A DNA stretch of 64,000 nt from Mercurialis annua. Lineage: Eukaryota; Streptophyta; Magnoliopsida; Malpighiales; Euphorbiaceae. The position numbers and the translations under genes were made by a program. Positions within the stretch are counted from its first letter, which is position 1; each line of letters opens with the position of its first letter. The DNA lies in contig NC_065570.1 in the NCBI RefSeq assembly GCF_937616625.2, forward strand, positions 34,541,665 to 34,605,664, in the 5' to 3' direction. This document shows positions 15,036 to 24,992 of the stretch, piece after piece. A model generated the notes under the pieces. The model was not told the origin of the DNA. It worked only from the letters and a program-made list of their open reading frames with translations, and did no database searches.

Positions 15036-15060
15036 CTAACCATGCTTAGGTAATCGGAAC

Positions 15061-15843
15061 GACCCGTTAGAGAGACTTGTGACGCGATATAAGCATGGTA
15101 ATCGAAACGACGCATTAATGAGACTTAAGACGTGACATATTAATTTAGCATCACTTTTCAAGCAAACATTGCATAATATAACCTAACCATACTTAGTTAA
15201 TCGGAACGACGCGTTAGATAGACTTAAGACGCGATATACTAATCTATTGTCATTTTTCATGCATACTTTGCGTAATATAACCTACCCATGCTTAGAAAAT
15301 CGGAATGACGCGTTACAGAGACTTGAGATGCGACATACTAATCTAGTGTCACTTTTCACGCACACTTTGCGTAATATAACCTAACCATGCTTAGGTAATC
15401 GGAACAACGCGTTAAAGAGACTTGTGACGTGAGATAAGCATGGTAATTGAAATGACGCGTTAAAGAGACTTGAGACGAAACATACTACTCTAGCTACACT
15501 TGTTACGCACACTTTGTGTAATATAACCTAACCATGATTAGGTAATCAGAACAACGCGCTAAAGAGACTTACGACTGGACATACTCATCTAGCGTTAGTT
15601 TTCACGCACACTTTTTGTTATGTAACCTAACCATGCTTATGTTATCGGAACAATGCATTAAAGAGACTTGAGACGCGACATACTAATCTAGCGTGACTTT
15701 TTACTCACTCTTTGCGTAATATAACCTAACCATGCTTAGGTAATCTGAACGACGCGTTAAAGAGACTTGGGACGCGACATTTATTGTTAATTTTCACGTA
15801 CATTTTGCGTAATATAACCTAACCTTGCTTAGGTAATCAGAAC
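15061..15843. repeat. Satellite A higher-order repeat 2, copy 1 (783 bp)
   Basis: A seven-monomer block with two compound 147-bp units and five simple ones of about 99 bp (one about 97 bp). Diagnostic variants are GACCCGTTAGAGAGACTTGT, GCATTAATGAGACTTAAGAC, CATACTTAGTTAAT, CCTACCCATGCTTAGAAAAT and a shortened GACATTTATTGTTA monomer. The same series restarts at 15,844 and 16,629. Confidence 0.92.
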
Positions 15844-16628
15844 GACCCATTAGAGAGACTTGTGACGCGACATAAGCATGGTAATCGAAACGACGCATTA
15901 ATGAGACTTAAGACGTGACATATTAATTTAGCATCACTTTTCAAGCAAACATTGTGCATAATATAACCTAACCATACTTAGTTAATTGGAACGACGCGTT
16001 AGATAGACTTAAGACGCGATATACTAATCTATTGTCATTTTTCACCCGTACTTAGCGTAATATAACCTACCCATGCTTAGAAAATCGGAACGACGCGTTA
16101 GAGAGACTTGAGACGCAAAATACTAATCCAGCGTCACTTTTCACGCACACTTTGCGTAATATAACCTAACCATGCTTAGGTAATCGGAACAACGCGTTAA
16201 AGAGACTTGTGACTTGAGATAAGCATGGTAATTGAAACGACGCGTTAAAGAGACTTGAGATGAAACATACTAATCTAGCTACACTTATTACGCACACTTT
16301 GTGTAATATAACCTAACCATGATTAGATAATCCGAACAACGCGCTAAAGAGACTTGCGACTAGACATACTAATCTAGCGTTAGTTTTAACGCACACTTTG
16401 CGTTATGTAACCTAACCATGCTTAGGTTATCGGAACAATGCATTAAAGAGACTTGAGACGCGACATACTAATCTAGCGTCACTTTTTACGCACTCTTTGC
16501 GTAATATAACCTAACCATGCTTAGGTAATCGTAACGACGCGTTAAAGAGACTTGAGACGCAACATTTATTGTTACTTTTCACGTACATTTTGCGTAATAT
16601 AACTTAACAATGCATAGGTAATCTGAAC
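15844..16628. repeat. Satellite A higher-order repeat 2, copy 2 (785 bp)
   Basis: The same order of seven variant monomers as the preceding block, beginning with GACCCATTAGAGAGACTTGT. The offset is 783 bp from copy 1 and 785 bp to copy 3. Copies differ by scattered substitutions and 1-3-bp indels, so the amplification is much younger than the monomer divergence inside each block. Confidence 0.92.
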
Positions 16629-17255
16629 GACCCGTTAGAGAGATTTGTGACGTCACATAAGCATGGTAATCGAAACGACGCATTAATGAGACTTAAGACG
16701 TGACATATTAATCTAGCATCACTTTTCAAGCAAACTTTGCATAATGTAACCTAACGATACTTAGTTATCGGAACAACGCGTTAGATAGACTTAAGACGCG
16801 ATATAATAATCTATTATCATTTTTCACGCATACTTTGCGTAATATAACCTACCCATGCTTAGAAAATCGGAACGACGTGTTAGAGAGACTTGAGACGCGA
16901 CATACTAATCTAGCGTCACTTTTCATGCACACTTTCCGTAATATAACCTAACCATTCTTAGGTAATCGGAACAACGCGTTTAAGAGACTTGTGACGTGAG
17001 ATAAGCATGGTAATTGAAACGACGCGTTAAAGAGACTTGAAACGAAACATACTAATCCAGCTACACTTACTACGCACACTTTGTGTAATATAACCTAACC
17101 ATGATTAGGTAATCGGAACAACGCGCTAAAGAGACTTGAGAGTGGACATACTAATCTAGCGTTAGTTTTCACTTAAACTTTGCGTTATGTAGCCTAACCA
17201 TGCTTAGGCTATTGGAACAATGCTTTAAAGAGACTTGAGACGCGACATACTAATC
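16629..17255. repeat. Satellite A higher-order repeat 2, partial copy 3
   Basis: This begins with the GACCCGTTAGAGAGATTTGT variant. It follows copies 1 and 2 through the CTACACTTA(C/T)TACGCAC monomer and the GTTATGTA(A/G)CC monomer to about 17,255. There it switches to ordinary monomers (CTATTGATCCTTTTCACAC). The remaining 700 bp to the array end are non-periodic variants, including one more compound unit near 17,890. Confidence 0.85.
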
Positions 17256-19080
17256 TATTGATCCTTTTCACACACACTTTGCGTACTATAACCTAACTAT
17301 GCTTAGGTAATCGGAACGACCCGCTAGAGAGACTTGTGACGCGACATAAGGATGGTAATCGAAACGATGCGTTAAAGAGACTTGAGACTCGACATACTAA
17401 TCTAGCGTCACTTATAACGCGCACTTTGCGTAATATAACCTAACCATGCTTAGGTAATCGGAACGACGCGTTAAAGAGGCTTCTGACGCGATATACTTAT
17501 CTATTGTTACTTTTCACGCACACTTTGCGTACTATAACCTAACCATGCTTAGGTAATTTGAACGACGCGTTAAACAGACTTGAGACAGGACATACTAATC
17601 TGGCGTCATTTTTCACGGACGCTTTGCGTAATATAACCTAACCATGCTTAGATAATCGGAACAATGCGTTAAAGATAATTGAGATGCGACAAACTAATCT
17701 AGCGTCACTTTTCACGCACACTTTGCGTAATATAACCTAACCATGCTTAGGTAATCGGAACAATGCGTTAAATAGACTTGATACATGACATACTAATCTA
17801 TTGACACTTTTCACACACACTTTTCGTAATATAACCTAACCGTGCTTAGGTAATCGGAACGGTGCGTTAGAGAGACTTGTGACGCGACATAAGCATGGTA
17901 ACCGAAACAACGCGTTAAAGAGACTTGAGAGGCGACATACTAATCTAGTTTCACTCTTTAACACATATTTTCCAAACATAATCCTCCTTTCATATCATAA
18001 TCACAAACTTGATCAAAATTTAATGAGCTCATATCAACCGTTTCTATGAACAAATATCTAAACTCTTATAAACACCGGTGATCACACGGCTTATTGACGC
18101 CCAATAGGTAGCTCGTTTCTTCGGATCGTATACAAATTCACATTGGCAAATAATCGACAAGTCATAAGCAAAGTAATACAATCCATATATCAAACAAGTC
18201 AATCTAATACAATGTAGTTCAATCCATAAACAAACGATTTGAATATAATTCAATCTAGTAAGAACAATTCAATAAAATCAAGCTATATAATATATGAGAA
18301 GCATTTAATAATAATAATTTATAGTATATATATATAAAATAGTATTTTTTAATACGATAATAAAAGTGAGTAAAATATACTCACCACTTGCTATCCATAA
18401 TCTTCGATAATAGCTAAGGGATGTCGCGTTCTGTAAGTTACGGGTTTTATTGGTAGTCGCCTCGTCAAGTCTAAACAAATTCGATAATAGCTCGAATCAA
18501 TAACAATCTAACTATAATTAATTAAACCAAAACTAGGTTTCTAGCCAATTTCGGCTATCGAAACCGTTTACTTAAAAGAGTCCGACCCCTAAAAAAATGA
18601 TATTCTTAAAGTTCAGAATGTCGCATACAGTTTTTGTTTAGGTCTCGGACTGAGATTATCACCCGAAGGTGTCAGAATTTGGTTTGGAAGTTAATAACTT
18701 AGGGTTGTCCTAAATTTTAGAACTGTTATGCGCGACATAATATTCTGATTTATTTTAGCCATTTAGAGGCCGAACTAGCAGAAATTTTAACTTGGACATT
18801 TACAGAGAACATCCTTACGTTTCCGTAACAACAAACGGTGGAGTTATAAAACTCAAGATATAACCCTCGCACTAAGGCTGTTTTGCACAACAAATTCTTG
18901 CAAAATGTCTAATTACCGTTTATACATTCGGATTGAAACTATTACGTGACAGAACTAAACCTATCGATAGCGTATTTTTATATCCATTAAATTTAGTCCT
19001 TAAACATGCTATATAGATTCATTTTATTCAATAAAAACCTTAACTCATTATTTATACTGTCTTTACGTCCAAATCGAACT

Positions 19081-19117
19081 AGCTCATAACGCTTAGCGTT
19101 TTCGTCAAATATGAGCT
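19081..19117. repeat. Nested inverted repeat in the left LTR
   Basis: AGCTCATA (19,081-19,088) pairs with TATGAGCT (19,110-19,117). Inside it, AACGC (19,088-19,092) pairs with GCGTT (19,096-19,100) around a TTA loop. A second hairpin lies 12 bp to the right. Such structures are common in LTRs near transcript-end or regulatory regions, but the sequence does not show their role here. Confidence 0.7.
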
Positions 19118-19129
19118 TAATTGGACCTC

Positions 19130-19158
19130 GAGGAAGGGGTGACTTCAGCCCCTTCCTC
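19130..19158. repeat. Ten-bp-stem hairpin in the left LTR
   Basis: GAGGAAGGGG (19,130-19,139) is followed by a nine-base loop and CCCCTTCCTC (19,149-19,158), a perfect ten-base stem. No T-run follows on either strand in bacterial-terminator fashion, and the context is a plant LTR. I record it as structure only. Confidence 0.8.
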
Positions 19159-19720
19159 CTTTGATTCGCTCCCCTGTTTTGATAAGGGGAGGAGCGGCTC
19201 ATGGTCAGCCCTTATAGTTCCCAAATAACTAACCATTAAACTTATTAAAACCGATCAATTACAATATATAAACTCCATTTTAAGCCTCAAATCATTATCA
19301 TCACCATTATTAATCCCAACAGAAAATGAAGCTCAAACCCTTAACATACATCACCCACAATACACAACTCTCAAGTCTCACCAATTCAATCATTAAAGTT
19401 CACATAAACCATCAATTTACATATCATAATCACTAAATTCAAGTTTAAGCACATCATCATCACCATTTACATCAAAACCCGAAATAATGGACAAAACCCT
19501 AACTTAGATATGGTGATTTTTACCGTAATTTTCAGTGCTAGATGTGTATCTCTCACTCTCCTCGTTTCGTGGCCGCAAGAATCGTCCAATTCTATTGAGA
19601 AACGAAGGAGATATGATGAATCAAAGTTTTGACATGTATGTTCTTCAAGAAGAAGAAGATGATGATTTTGGTTCAGCCGAGATAAATGGATTTTTACTGA
19701 GTTTAAATCAATTCCTTGGC

Positions 19721-19728
19721 TTTTTATA
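19721..19728 (-). promoter_or_regulatory. Possible TATA box in the left LTR
   Basis: On the minus strand the sequence reads ATATAAAAAGCC, a good TATA-box match in the sense orientation of the LTR, about 600 bp inside its TGTAATACCCC end. LTRs carry their own promoter, so the position is plausible. The surrounding DNA is A/T rich, so a chance match is quite possible. Confidence 0.25.
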
Positions 19729-20290
19729 TTTATGGTAAAATATCCTCTTTGATCCTTAAGTTTGGCACCTCCTCACGCTTCGATTTCTAACGTTTCTTTC
19801 GTCCAATTTAGTCCGTCGATCGCTTAATTGTTTGAACTCGATAAATTTCGTATTATTTATATCCCAATAAATAATATCACCTTAATACCCCATAATTCCA
19901 TCTCCGACAATTTATTTTAACAATTTTCGGCTAAAAACGCTCAAATTCCATTTTGAGCTAAAATGCACTTTTTGCTTTCAAAATTTTCTTTAACAAATAT
20001 CGATATCCAATTATTCGATATATTTTTATAAATACTAATTCCCGTTAATAATCTGCTTAATTTTTATTTTTCGGGAATTAAAGCCTTATTTTTCCAATAT
20101 TGAGCTTAAGTGCACTTTCATCCACTTTTCCATATTTTCTCTTTTGAGTCTAATTCCATTTCCTTTATGGAATTTTAATATTGAAGTTTTCTTATTAAGA
20201 TCTCAATATCGACCAACTCGAGTCTTCTTTTATTTAATTAGTTTCTGATAATTCTTTTTCTGGCCGCTTTAACTGTTTAAATTTAGACAT

Positions 20291-20308
20291 GTTGCCTACT
20301 TTGGCAAC
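20291..20308. repeat. Six-bp-stem inverted repeat near the LTR end
   Basis: GTTGCC (20,291-20,296) and GGCAAC (20,303-20,308) form a perfect stem around TACTTT, 22 bp inside the LTR terminus at 20,330. The other LTR has a different imperfect palindrome at the same distance (around 24,984-24,998), so structure rather than sequence may be conserved here. Confidence 0.65.
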
Positions 20309-20330
20309 GTCAGACATACGGGGTATTACA

Positions 20331-22275
20331 ATTCACTTAACGTTATCCTTATTTCTGCCAAATATCTAATTTCTACCTTACTCCTTTATATTTGTTACCA
20401 TCATTCTTCAATTTATTATTACATCAACTTCCACCTTTTCTTCGAATCGGTCTAGACTATTCATGACGTTTAAGTTGTGCTTAATCTTATCAATTCCAAG
20501 ATTAGGGAATAGTTTCAATTTCATCGTCCTGTACACTTTATATTTCTTCAATACTTATAATATGGTCCTAATTATCTTCTAAACAGCTTGGCTTTCTTCT
20601 ACCATTATCAGCTTTCGTCCTTGTAACTTTGTGGCTCCTTAAACGTAATTCATTCCTATCCATTCAATAGTGATGAAGTATCGCCACATCCTTTACTTGT
20701 CGTATCTATTATATCTTCCGTATGTCCATGTTAGTTCTGCTGTTACTGTAATTATCTTGATATTACTCCTAATGTACCTTTAGAACTTCCTTTTCCCTTA
20801 TCCTCTTGCGAAATTTTTAATATGTATATAAGTCCTACAATGCTTTCTTCATGTTTCTCGCCATCCTTGCGTTTACTGATGCATATATCTATATACATTA
20901 CCTCTATCTACATACTAGGGTTCTTCACTTATCTCTTCTCCTCTTCACTTATATGGTTTATAACCTCTAGTACTGATGTTGATTACGTTGTATGCACATA
21001 GGGCATTACTTGATATTCATCATATAACATAACTTATCTCCCGATCTTCTTAACTTCGAGTCTTCCCATCATACGAGATCATTTTCTTTGTCGTTTTACA
21101 CACTTCATTTCTCTTCCTCCGATATGATTCTCGATCATCATATTTCTTATTTTAATGTAAGGATAACTCTTGTATCCTTCGAACTTACTAGCGTATTACT
21201 TTTTGCTTGAGTGTATCTCCTGGTGTCGGATTCTTATTGGCATTCTATCTTTATCTTGTCAGTCTCTATTATATCTTATCATTAACATGGCTTAATACTT
21301 TTATTGGGGTTCATTTTTACAAGTTTTAATCTTACTTATTGAAAATCTTTTTATTATTTGTCATAGAGTTGCACATCTGAGTTCACTTACAAAACAAACA
21401 TGATTTCAAATCATCTTTTGGCCGGCCAGCTCATTAATTTACTTTGTCATTTCGAACATTTTGCGTCAAACCATTTGAAATCAGTAGTACAATTGTAGCT
21501 CAGAGTGATGACCTCTCATTACTAAAGAGTTGCTCGATAAATCACATTTTCTTTATCGTTATAAAGATATGATACATGATCTTCATTTTTGAAAATCATT
21601 CTTTTAATAAGATCATATTCATTCCTAACGTGGTCATGACATGCCATATGCTATGTCTAAGCACAATTGTACCTTTAAAAATCGTAAAATTTTCATATTT
21701 TTCGTAAAACTGTAAGTTTCTCCAGATTATACACTTAGTGACACTTCAACGGCTTTTCTTTATTGTTTATTGGGTATATTATGGTTTTCAATGTTGCCGT
21801 CATTCTCTAGTGTTTACCTAAGCATTCCTCTACTAACATCATTCTTCTTCTATGTCTTGAACTAACCAACTCGGTTCTAAGCTCCTTATCGCTGTAATCA
21901 CAATATCCATCTTTTCATTATACTTGTATCATGTCATTTACAAGTATAAGTATCAATTCTCCACATCGATTCTTTTTCAGTAATCCTCTTCTTCTCCACA
22001 ATCTATAAAACGTAATACAGGGATTACGTTCGCAATAGACGTATTATGTGTTTTTCATTAAGTTATTATTCTTGTAAGTTATGTATAAATGTTCTTTTAT
22101 TAAGCGTGTTTTCGTCGATATCTCTTCCTATAGGCATTGACTACACGATACGCTGTCCTATAGGCATATCATAATAGCTATATTCTTTTAGGTAATGTAA
22201 GCATATAGACACAGCAATGCACACACATAAATACAAATATACAAAATATATTAATCACTTAATACTTGGGGGTGC
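20331..22275 (-). mobile_element. Noncoding internal region of the LTR element
   Basis: About 1.9 kb of pyrimidine-rich plus strand (purine-rich on the element's sense strand) between the left LTR and the gag-like frame. I find no reverse transcriptase, RNase H, protease, integrase or chromodomain motif and no long open frame on either strand. No clear polypurine tract touches the LTR boundary at 20,330; the adjacent sense bases only read AAGTGAAT. The absence of pol is compatible with a non-autonomous element (LARD-like) or an internally deleted one. Confidence 0.6.
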
Positions 22276-22746
22276 CTAATGTGGAACACTAGGCTCCCTA
22301 ATAGCTACACTAGAGCGTCGTCCCCTAACTCTCCCACCAGCATTACCCCCAGCCCTATGCACAAATCTAGGGTTAGTCCAAATAGCACGGGCTCGATCTC
22401 TATACACTGGGTGAAACTCGCTTCTGAAAAAGTAGGGTCGAATAGGGTTGTCATCCCATTCGCGGTCGCTCTCTATCCTACGAGCCATCGCAGTAAGCAT
22501 CCCAAAATGCTCGTCAACGTGATCATACAGCTCCACAAACTCGGGTCCCAATTCTCTAACATATCTACGATTTATCTCCTCGTTGTCTTCATTAAGTTCT
22601 GGAACCCCCTCAACCATACGCAGAAAATCTGAAGAATACGGTCCCACTGGAAGCATGCGCATCTGTCTCCTAACTTGATTCAGAACATCCTGTGCCTGAT
22701 TGTTTCTTATCTTTACATCCTCTCTCAGACTACGATACCTCTGCAC
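22276..22746 (-). pseudogene. Gag-like open frame, part 2
   Basis: A 156-codon frame whose only upstream start-like codon is GTG, directly preceded by an in-frame stop. It therefore looks like a continuation of an upstream coding region rather than a gene with its own start. The product is rich in charged residues: an N-terminal helix-like segment (RYRSLREDVKIRNNQAQ), a middle with PVGPYSSDFLRMVEGVPEL, and a C-terminal basic glycine/arginine tail (GGNAGGRVRGRRSS, about residues 132-146). A basic tail and lack of membrane segments suit a retroelement Gag. I do not recognise a conserved capsid motif or a CCHC zinc knuckle. Position downstream of the LTR and primer site is the main argument. Confidence 0.45.
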
Positions 22747-22904
22747 ACATCAGACCAGAACCGCTCACCTTGGTATTCCTCAACTTTAGACTCATCTGAC
22801 AGCTCCTCTTCGTCTAAGTTCTCTTTTTGAGGGTATTCTTCTGGATCTTCCTCTGCGTCCTCCTCTAGATTGTCCTCACTTTCCTCACTGTACTTTATTT
22901 CTGG
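22747..22904 (-). pseudogene. Acidic linker of the gag-like region, out of frame
   Basis: On the minus strand a different frame is open here and encodes a strongly acidic stretch (SEESEDNLEEDAEEDPEEY, then DEEELSDESKVEEYQGERFW). It stops just inside the following frame. The acidic frame and the frame at 22,276-22,746 join by a one-base shift near 22,745, so the coding region is probably a single frame broken by an indel. This explains why neither piece has a convincing start. Confidence 0.45.
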
Positions 22905-23216
22905 TTAGTGAGTCCTACCTCTAACCCTAGAAGATCTACCACTGCCTAACTCTGATATGAAACCATTTTGATGGATCTCATATGATCCCCTAGTGTCTGT
23001 GTAGAATCCGTTCTGATGGACTTCAGATGGTCCGCCTACTTCATTGTGAAATCCATTCTGAAAGATAGGAGGCGCTTCCTCCTGTTTTTGCACAGCATGT
23101 GACTGAGCTCCGTTTAGCCCAGACATGCTGAAAAGAAACAATATTAAACGTAAGAGACCATATGAGCCCCTTTTCCACACTAACACCAATGCTAACTTAT
23201 AAAATGATGTATACAC
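22905..23216 (-). pseudogene. Gag-like open frame, part 1, with QNGF repeats
   Basis: A 103-codon frame starting about 260 bp downstream of the primer-binding site. Residues about 50-95 contain three spaced copies of a QNGF core (IFQNGFHNE, VHQNGFYTD, IHQNGFISE), about 15 residues apart and encoded by imperfect tandem DNA repeats of about 45 bp. The C-terminus (SGRSSRVRGRTH) is basic. The N-terminal 30 residues are hydrophobic and may be untranslated leader read in frame. The function is unknown. The location is what suggests the 5' part of gag. Confidence 0.4.
22955..23070. repeat. Imperfect 45-bp tandem repeats inside the gag-like frame
   Basis: Three related segments on the plus strand are marked by GAAACCATTTTGATGGA, GAATCCGTTCTGATGGA and AAATCCATTCTGAAAGA, about 45 bp apart. 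They correspond to the three QNGF peptide units. The spacing is a multiple of three, so the repeat number can change without shifting the frame. Confidence 0.75.
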
Positions 23217-23476
23217 TTAACACTTATTCAGTCTTTACGCAGATCGCAAATACTTAATAGCTTAAACGCTTCTTGCGCGGGTAGTAAACACTCAATCGCT
23301 TTACCAATTCGTATGCGCGCGAGTTATAAAACATGGTATCTATTCACAACATCAAACAAATTCAAGCAATTAAGGTTCGACTCTATCGCTGCAGTAGTTC
23401 CTAGGTTTACTTATTGACGGAGTAACTAGGGTTAAACAGACATCCAAACAGACCAGCAGTGGTAACTGGACCAACT
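23217..23476 (-). mobile_element. Untranslated leader of the LTR element
   Basis: About 260 bp between the primer-binding site and the first gag-like frame. It has no recognisable coding sequence. The length is ordinary for a plant Ty3/gypsy leader. Confidence 0.5.
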
Positions 23477-23488
23477 GCTCTGTTACCA
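23477..23488 (-). other. Primer-binding site, initiator-Met tRNA type
   Basis: On the minus strand the sequence reads TGGTAACAGAGC, four bases downstream of the LTR edge at 23,493. The usual plant initiator-methionine primer site is TGGTATCAGAGC, so 11 of 12 bases agree. This fixes the element's orientation (minus) and identifies 23,493-25,028 as its 5' LTR. Confidence 0.7.
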
Positions 23489-24178
23489 ACATTGTCACGA
23501 CCCAAATTATTGAGCCGTGACCAGCACTAGGGAATGGGAGTGGTAGCTCCAAAACCCGTAGCAAGCCTATTTTACTAAATACTTTTTCTCAAATAATAAT
23601 CAAATAAAGACGTCACAAACGGAAGCACATACGTCATATTTACATACATACAAATACATATACATGTGGGCATATCACTTACGTACTGCGTACGTACTAG
23701 CCCAGATGTACCATATGCAAACTAGCGTTTTTCACATCACGGGAGTCTAGCCTCGTGAGACAAAATAACTAACGTAGTCCACAAAAAGATATAAACAAAC
23801 AACAGCCATATAAACAACAACGTAATACGACTGTTACTGACCACGAGTCTGTCAACTGAAGGTTATTACTGCAGTGCTACAGAAGTCAAGAACTATACAT
23901 GTACTGCTGACTTCCGGATCCCAAAATGGACTCTAGCTAAGTACAGACACTAAGCAACTGAAAAGTTTAACAACAACAGGGTCAAACTATGCTGAGTGAG
24001 TTTGCAATTAACTAACGGTATTATAAAATAACATGGCATGTCAAATAAAGCGTTAATACAAAAATACATATAATCAAGCGTTTGATCCATTCGACACTAA
24101 AAGCCTGAAACTTAATACTACCTACTATAATTTATCACGTATATCAAAATTCAAATTGATCATTCAACCATTGGCCCG

Positions 24179-24263
24179 GTCCCGGGATAATTCCACCGAG
24201 TTCAACCGCTGCCAGTCTATTAATCCCAAGTTGTGGGTCCCAAGATAGTTCAACCGAGTTAAA
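24179..24263. repeat. 57-bp-spaced imperfect repeat in the LTR
   Basis: GTCCCGGGATAATTCCACCG (24,179) and GTCCCAAGATAGTTCAACCG (24,236) start related 28-bp segments that continue as AGTTCAAC and AGTTAAAC. A weaker third version (CTCCTGAGATAGTCCAATTG) lies near 24,278. Confidence 0.65.
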
Positions 24264-24315
24264 CCCACTAGATACGGCTCCTGAGATAGTCCAATTGGTG
24301 CCTTGAATCAGCTAT

Positions 24316-24391
24316 GTGGGCGCACAGGAGGTACTGTGCGTCCGCACAATATGCTGTGCGTTCGCATAGCTTAGGTTGTGCGTTTGCACAG
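24316..24391. repeat. Cluster of four TGTGCG/CGCACA mini-palindromes
   Basis: Four related elements follow one another at about 20-bp spacing: GTGGGCGCACAG (24,316), CTGTGCGTCCGCACA (24,334), CTGTGCGTTCGCATAG (24,354) and TTGTGCGTTTGCACAG (24,376). Each is an imperfect inverted repeat of TGTGCG with CGCACA. Regular spacing of short dyads in an LTR resembles an enhancer-type repeat, but no known binding site is recognised. Confidence 0.7.
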
Positions 24392-24986
24392 CTCCGGAAT
24401 CCAATCGGGCTCCTTGACACGCCTTGACAGTACACACACATAAAAGACACCCTATTCTACAAAACCCGTAATATAGTTCTCCGAAAACGCCAAAACGGAC
24501 CTAATTACGTCAAATTAAACATTATCAATTCAAACAGCCACAACAGCCCCTACTTATTCAATTTCAACATTATTACTCCATCTCTAACCTTGATATGATG
24601 CCCCAAAATGATGGAGGATCCGATTTCGAGAAGTTTGACACTAAGAACGTGGAATTCAGACGTCGGACGGCGAAGTTATCGCGATCGCCGTTTTCTTCGT
24701 CGTTGGTTTCTTTCTTAATTAATTAACACTTTAATCAATTCGTATACGTATTATTTATATCTAATAAATAATAAGATCCAAGAATTAATATTTTACCGTC
24801 AAAATCCTTTATAATTACGATTCTCGAGAATTAATTGGTTAATTACCACTTTGGTACTTAAACTTTATTTTGCAACTTTTCTTATCATTTTTTCTCTCAG
24901 TCCTAATTCCATCTTTTAACTAAGAAAGAGTATTAAATTTCTCGGAAATCTTTCCGATATCGCCACTACGGAAACGCAAAACTGGA

Positions 24987-24992
24987 CACGTG
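24987..24992. promoter_or_regulatory. G-box (CACGTG) near the LTR start
   Basis: CACGTG sits in the imperfect palindrome TGGACACGTGGTCCA, about 37 bp inside the LTR's TGTAATACCCC end. G-boxes bind plant bZIP and bHLH factors. Six-base matches arise often by chance, so function is unproven. Confidence 0.3.

Larger units (their letters stand above)
1..17957. repeat. Satellite A array (99-bp monomer)
   Basis: A tandem head-to-tail array fills the left 18 kb. The monomer is about 99 bp. It can be followed by recurring blocks such as CCATGCTTAGGTAATCGGAA, GACGCGTTAAAGAGACTTGA, GACGCGACATACTAATCTAG, CGTCACTTTTCACGCACACT and TTGCGTAATATAA. The consensus is about 43% GC with about nine CpG sites, many of which vary as TG or CA in individual copies. 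I estimate roughly 160 units, including about 35 compound 147-bp units. All units have the same orientation. The array continues past the left window edge. The right edge is blurred between about 17,957 and 17,985, where the sequence stops matching the monomer and becomes retrotransposon-like. No gene is supported here: the 33-codon period gives chance reading frames. The family is not one I recognise by name. Confidence 0.97.
17957..20330 (-). mobile_element. LTR of a Ty3/gypsy-like element, outer end unclear
   Basis: On the minus strand this begins at 20,330 with TGTAATACCCCG, a common start of long plant Ty3/gypsy LTRs. It runs leftward for about 2.3 kb until the sequence merges with satellite A. 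It shares short diverged blocks with the LTR at 23,493-25,028: an ATTATTTATT.GATATAAATAATACG block near 19,855-19,885, and an ATGGAATTAG block near 20,150. Elsewhere the two differ so much that they cannot be the twin LTRs of one recent insertion. No clear TGTCA terminus is visible at the left end, so it is truncated or eroded there. Short frames inside (18,044-18,253, 18,993-19,202 and 19,535-19,738) show no recognisable domain. It could be the 3' LTR of a recombinant element or a separate neighbour. Confidence 0.7.

Noticed and set aside
1..17957. Minus-strand frames encoding 33-residue repeats (ARLVCRVSSLFNASFRLPKHG type)
   Set aside because: 99 bp is also a multiple of three. The frames are short, overlap both strands and are interrupted at random. 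There is no evidence of coding.
1..17957. CCTAA/TTAGG motifs as telomeric repeats
   Set aside because: They occur once per monomer as arms of a dyad, not as tandem five- to seven-base repeats. The plant telomere unit TTTAGGG is not present in tandem.
1..17957. Satellite arrays as CRISPR arrays (regular repeats)
   Set aside because: There are no unique spacers: the whole unit is repeated and variable along its length, no cas genes are present, and the context is a plant genome.
19130..19158. Hairpin as a bacterial-type terminator
   Set aside because: The setting is a plant retrotransposon LTR, and no U-tract follows the stem on either strand.
18993..19202. 69-codon minus-strand frame (MSRSSPYQNRG..) as a gene
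   Set aside because: It lies wholly inside an LTR, overlaps two hairpins, has no recognised domain and no neighbouring coding signal. It is noted only as part of the LTR.
19535..19738. 67-codon plus-strand frame with an EEEDDD run as a gene
   Set aside because: It is antisense to the LTR. The acidic run comes from a simple GAAGAAGAAGATGATGAT stretch, and no start context or domain supports it.
22279..22632. 117-codon plus-strand frame opposite the gag-like frame
   Set aside because: It is a shadow of the minus-strand frame. The composition has no domain, and the element's orientation is fixed by the primer-binding site.
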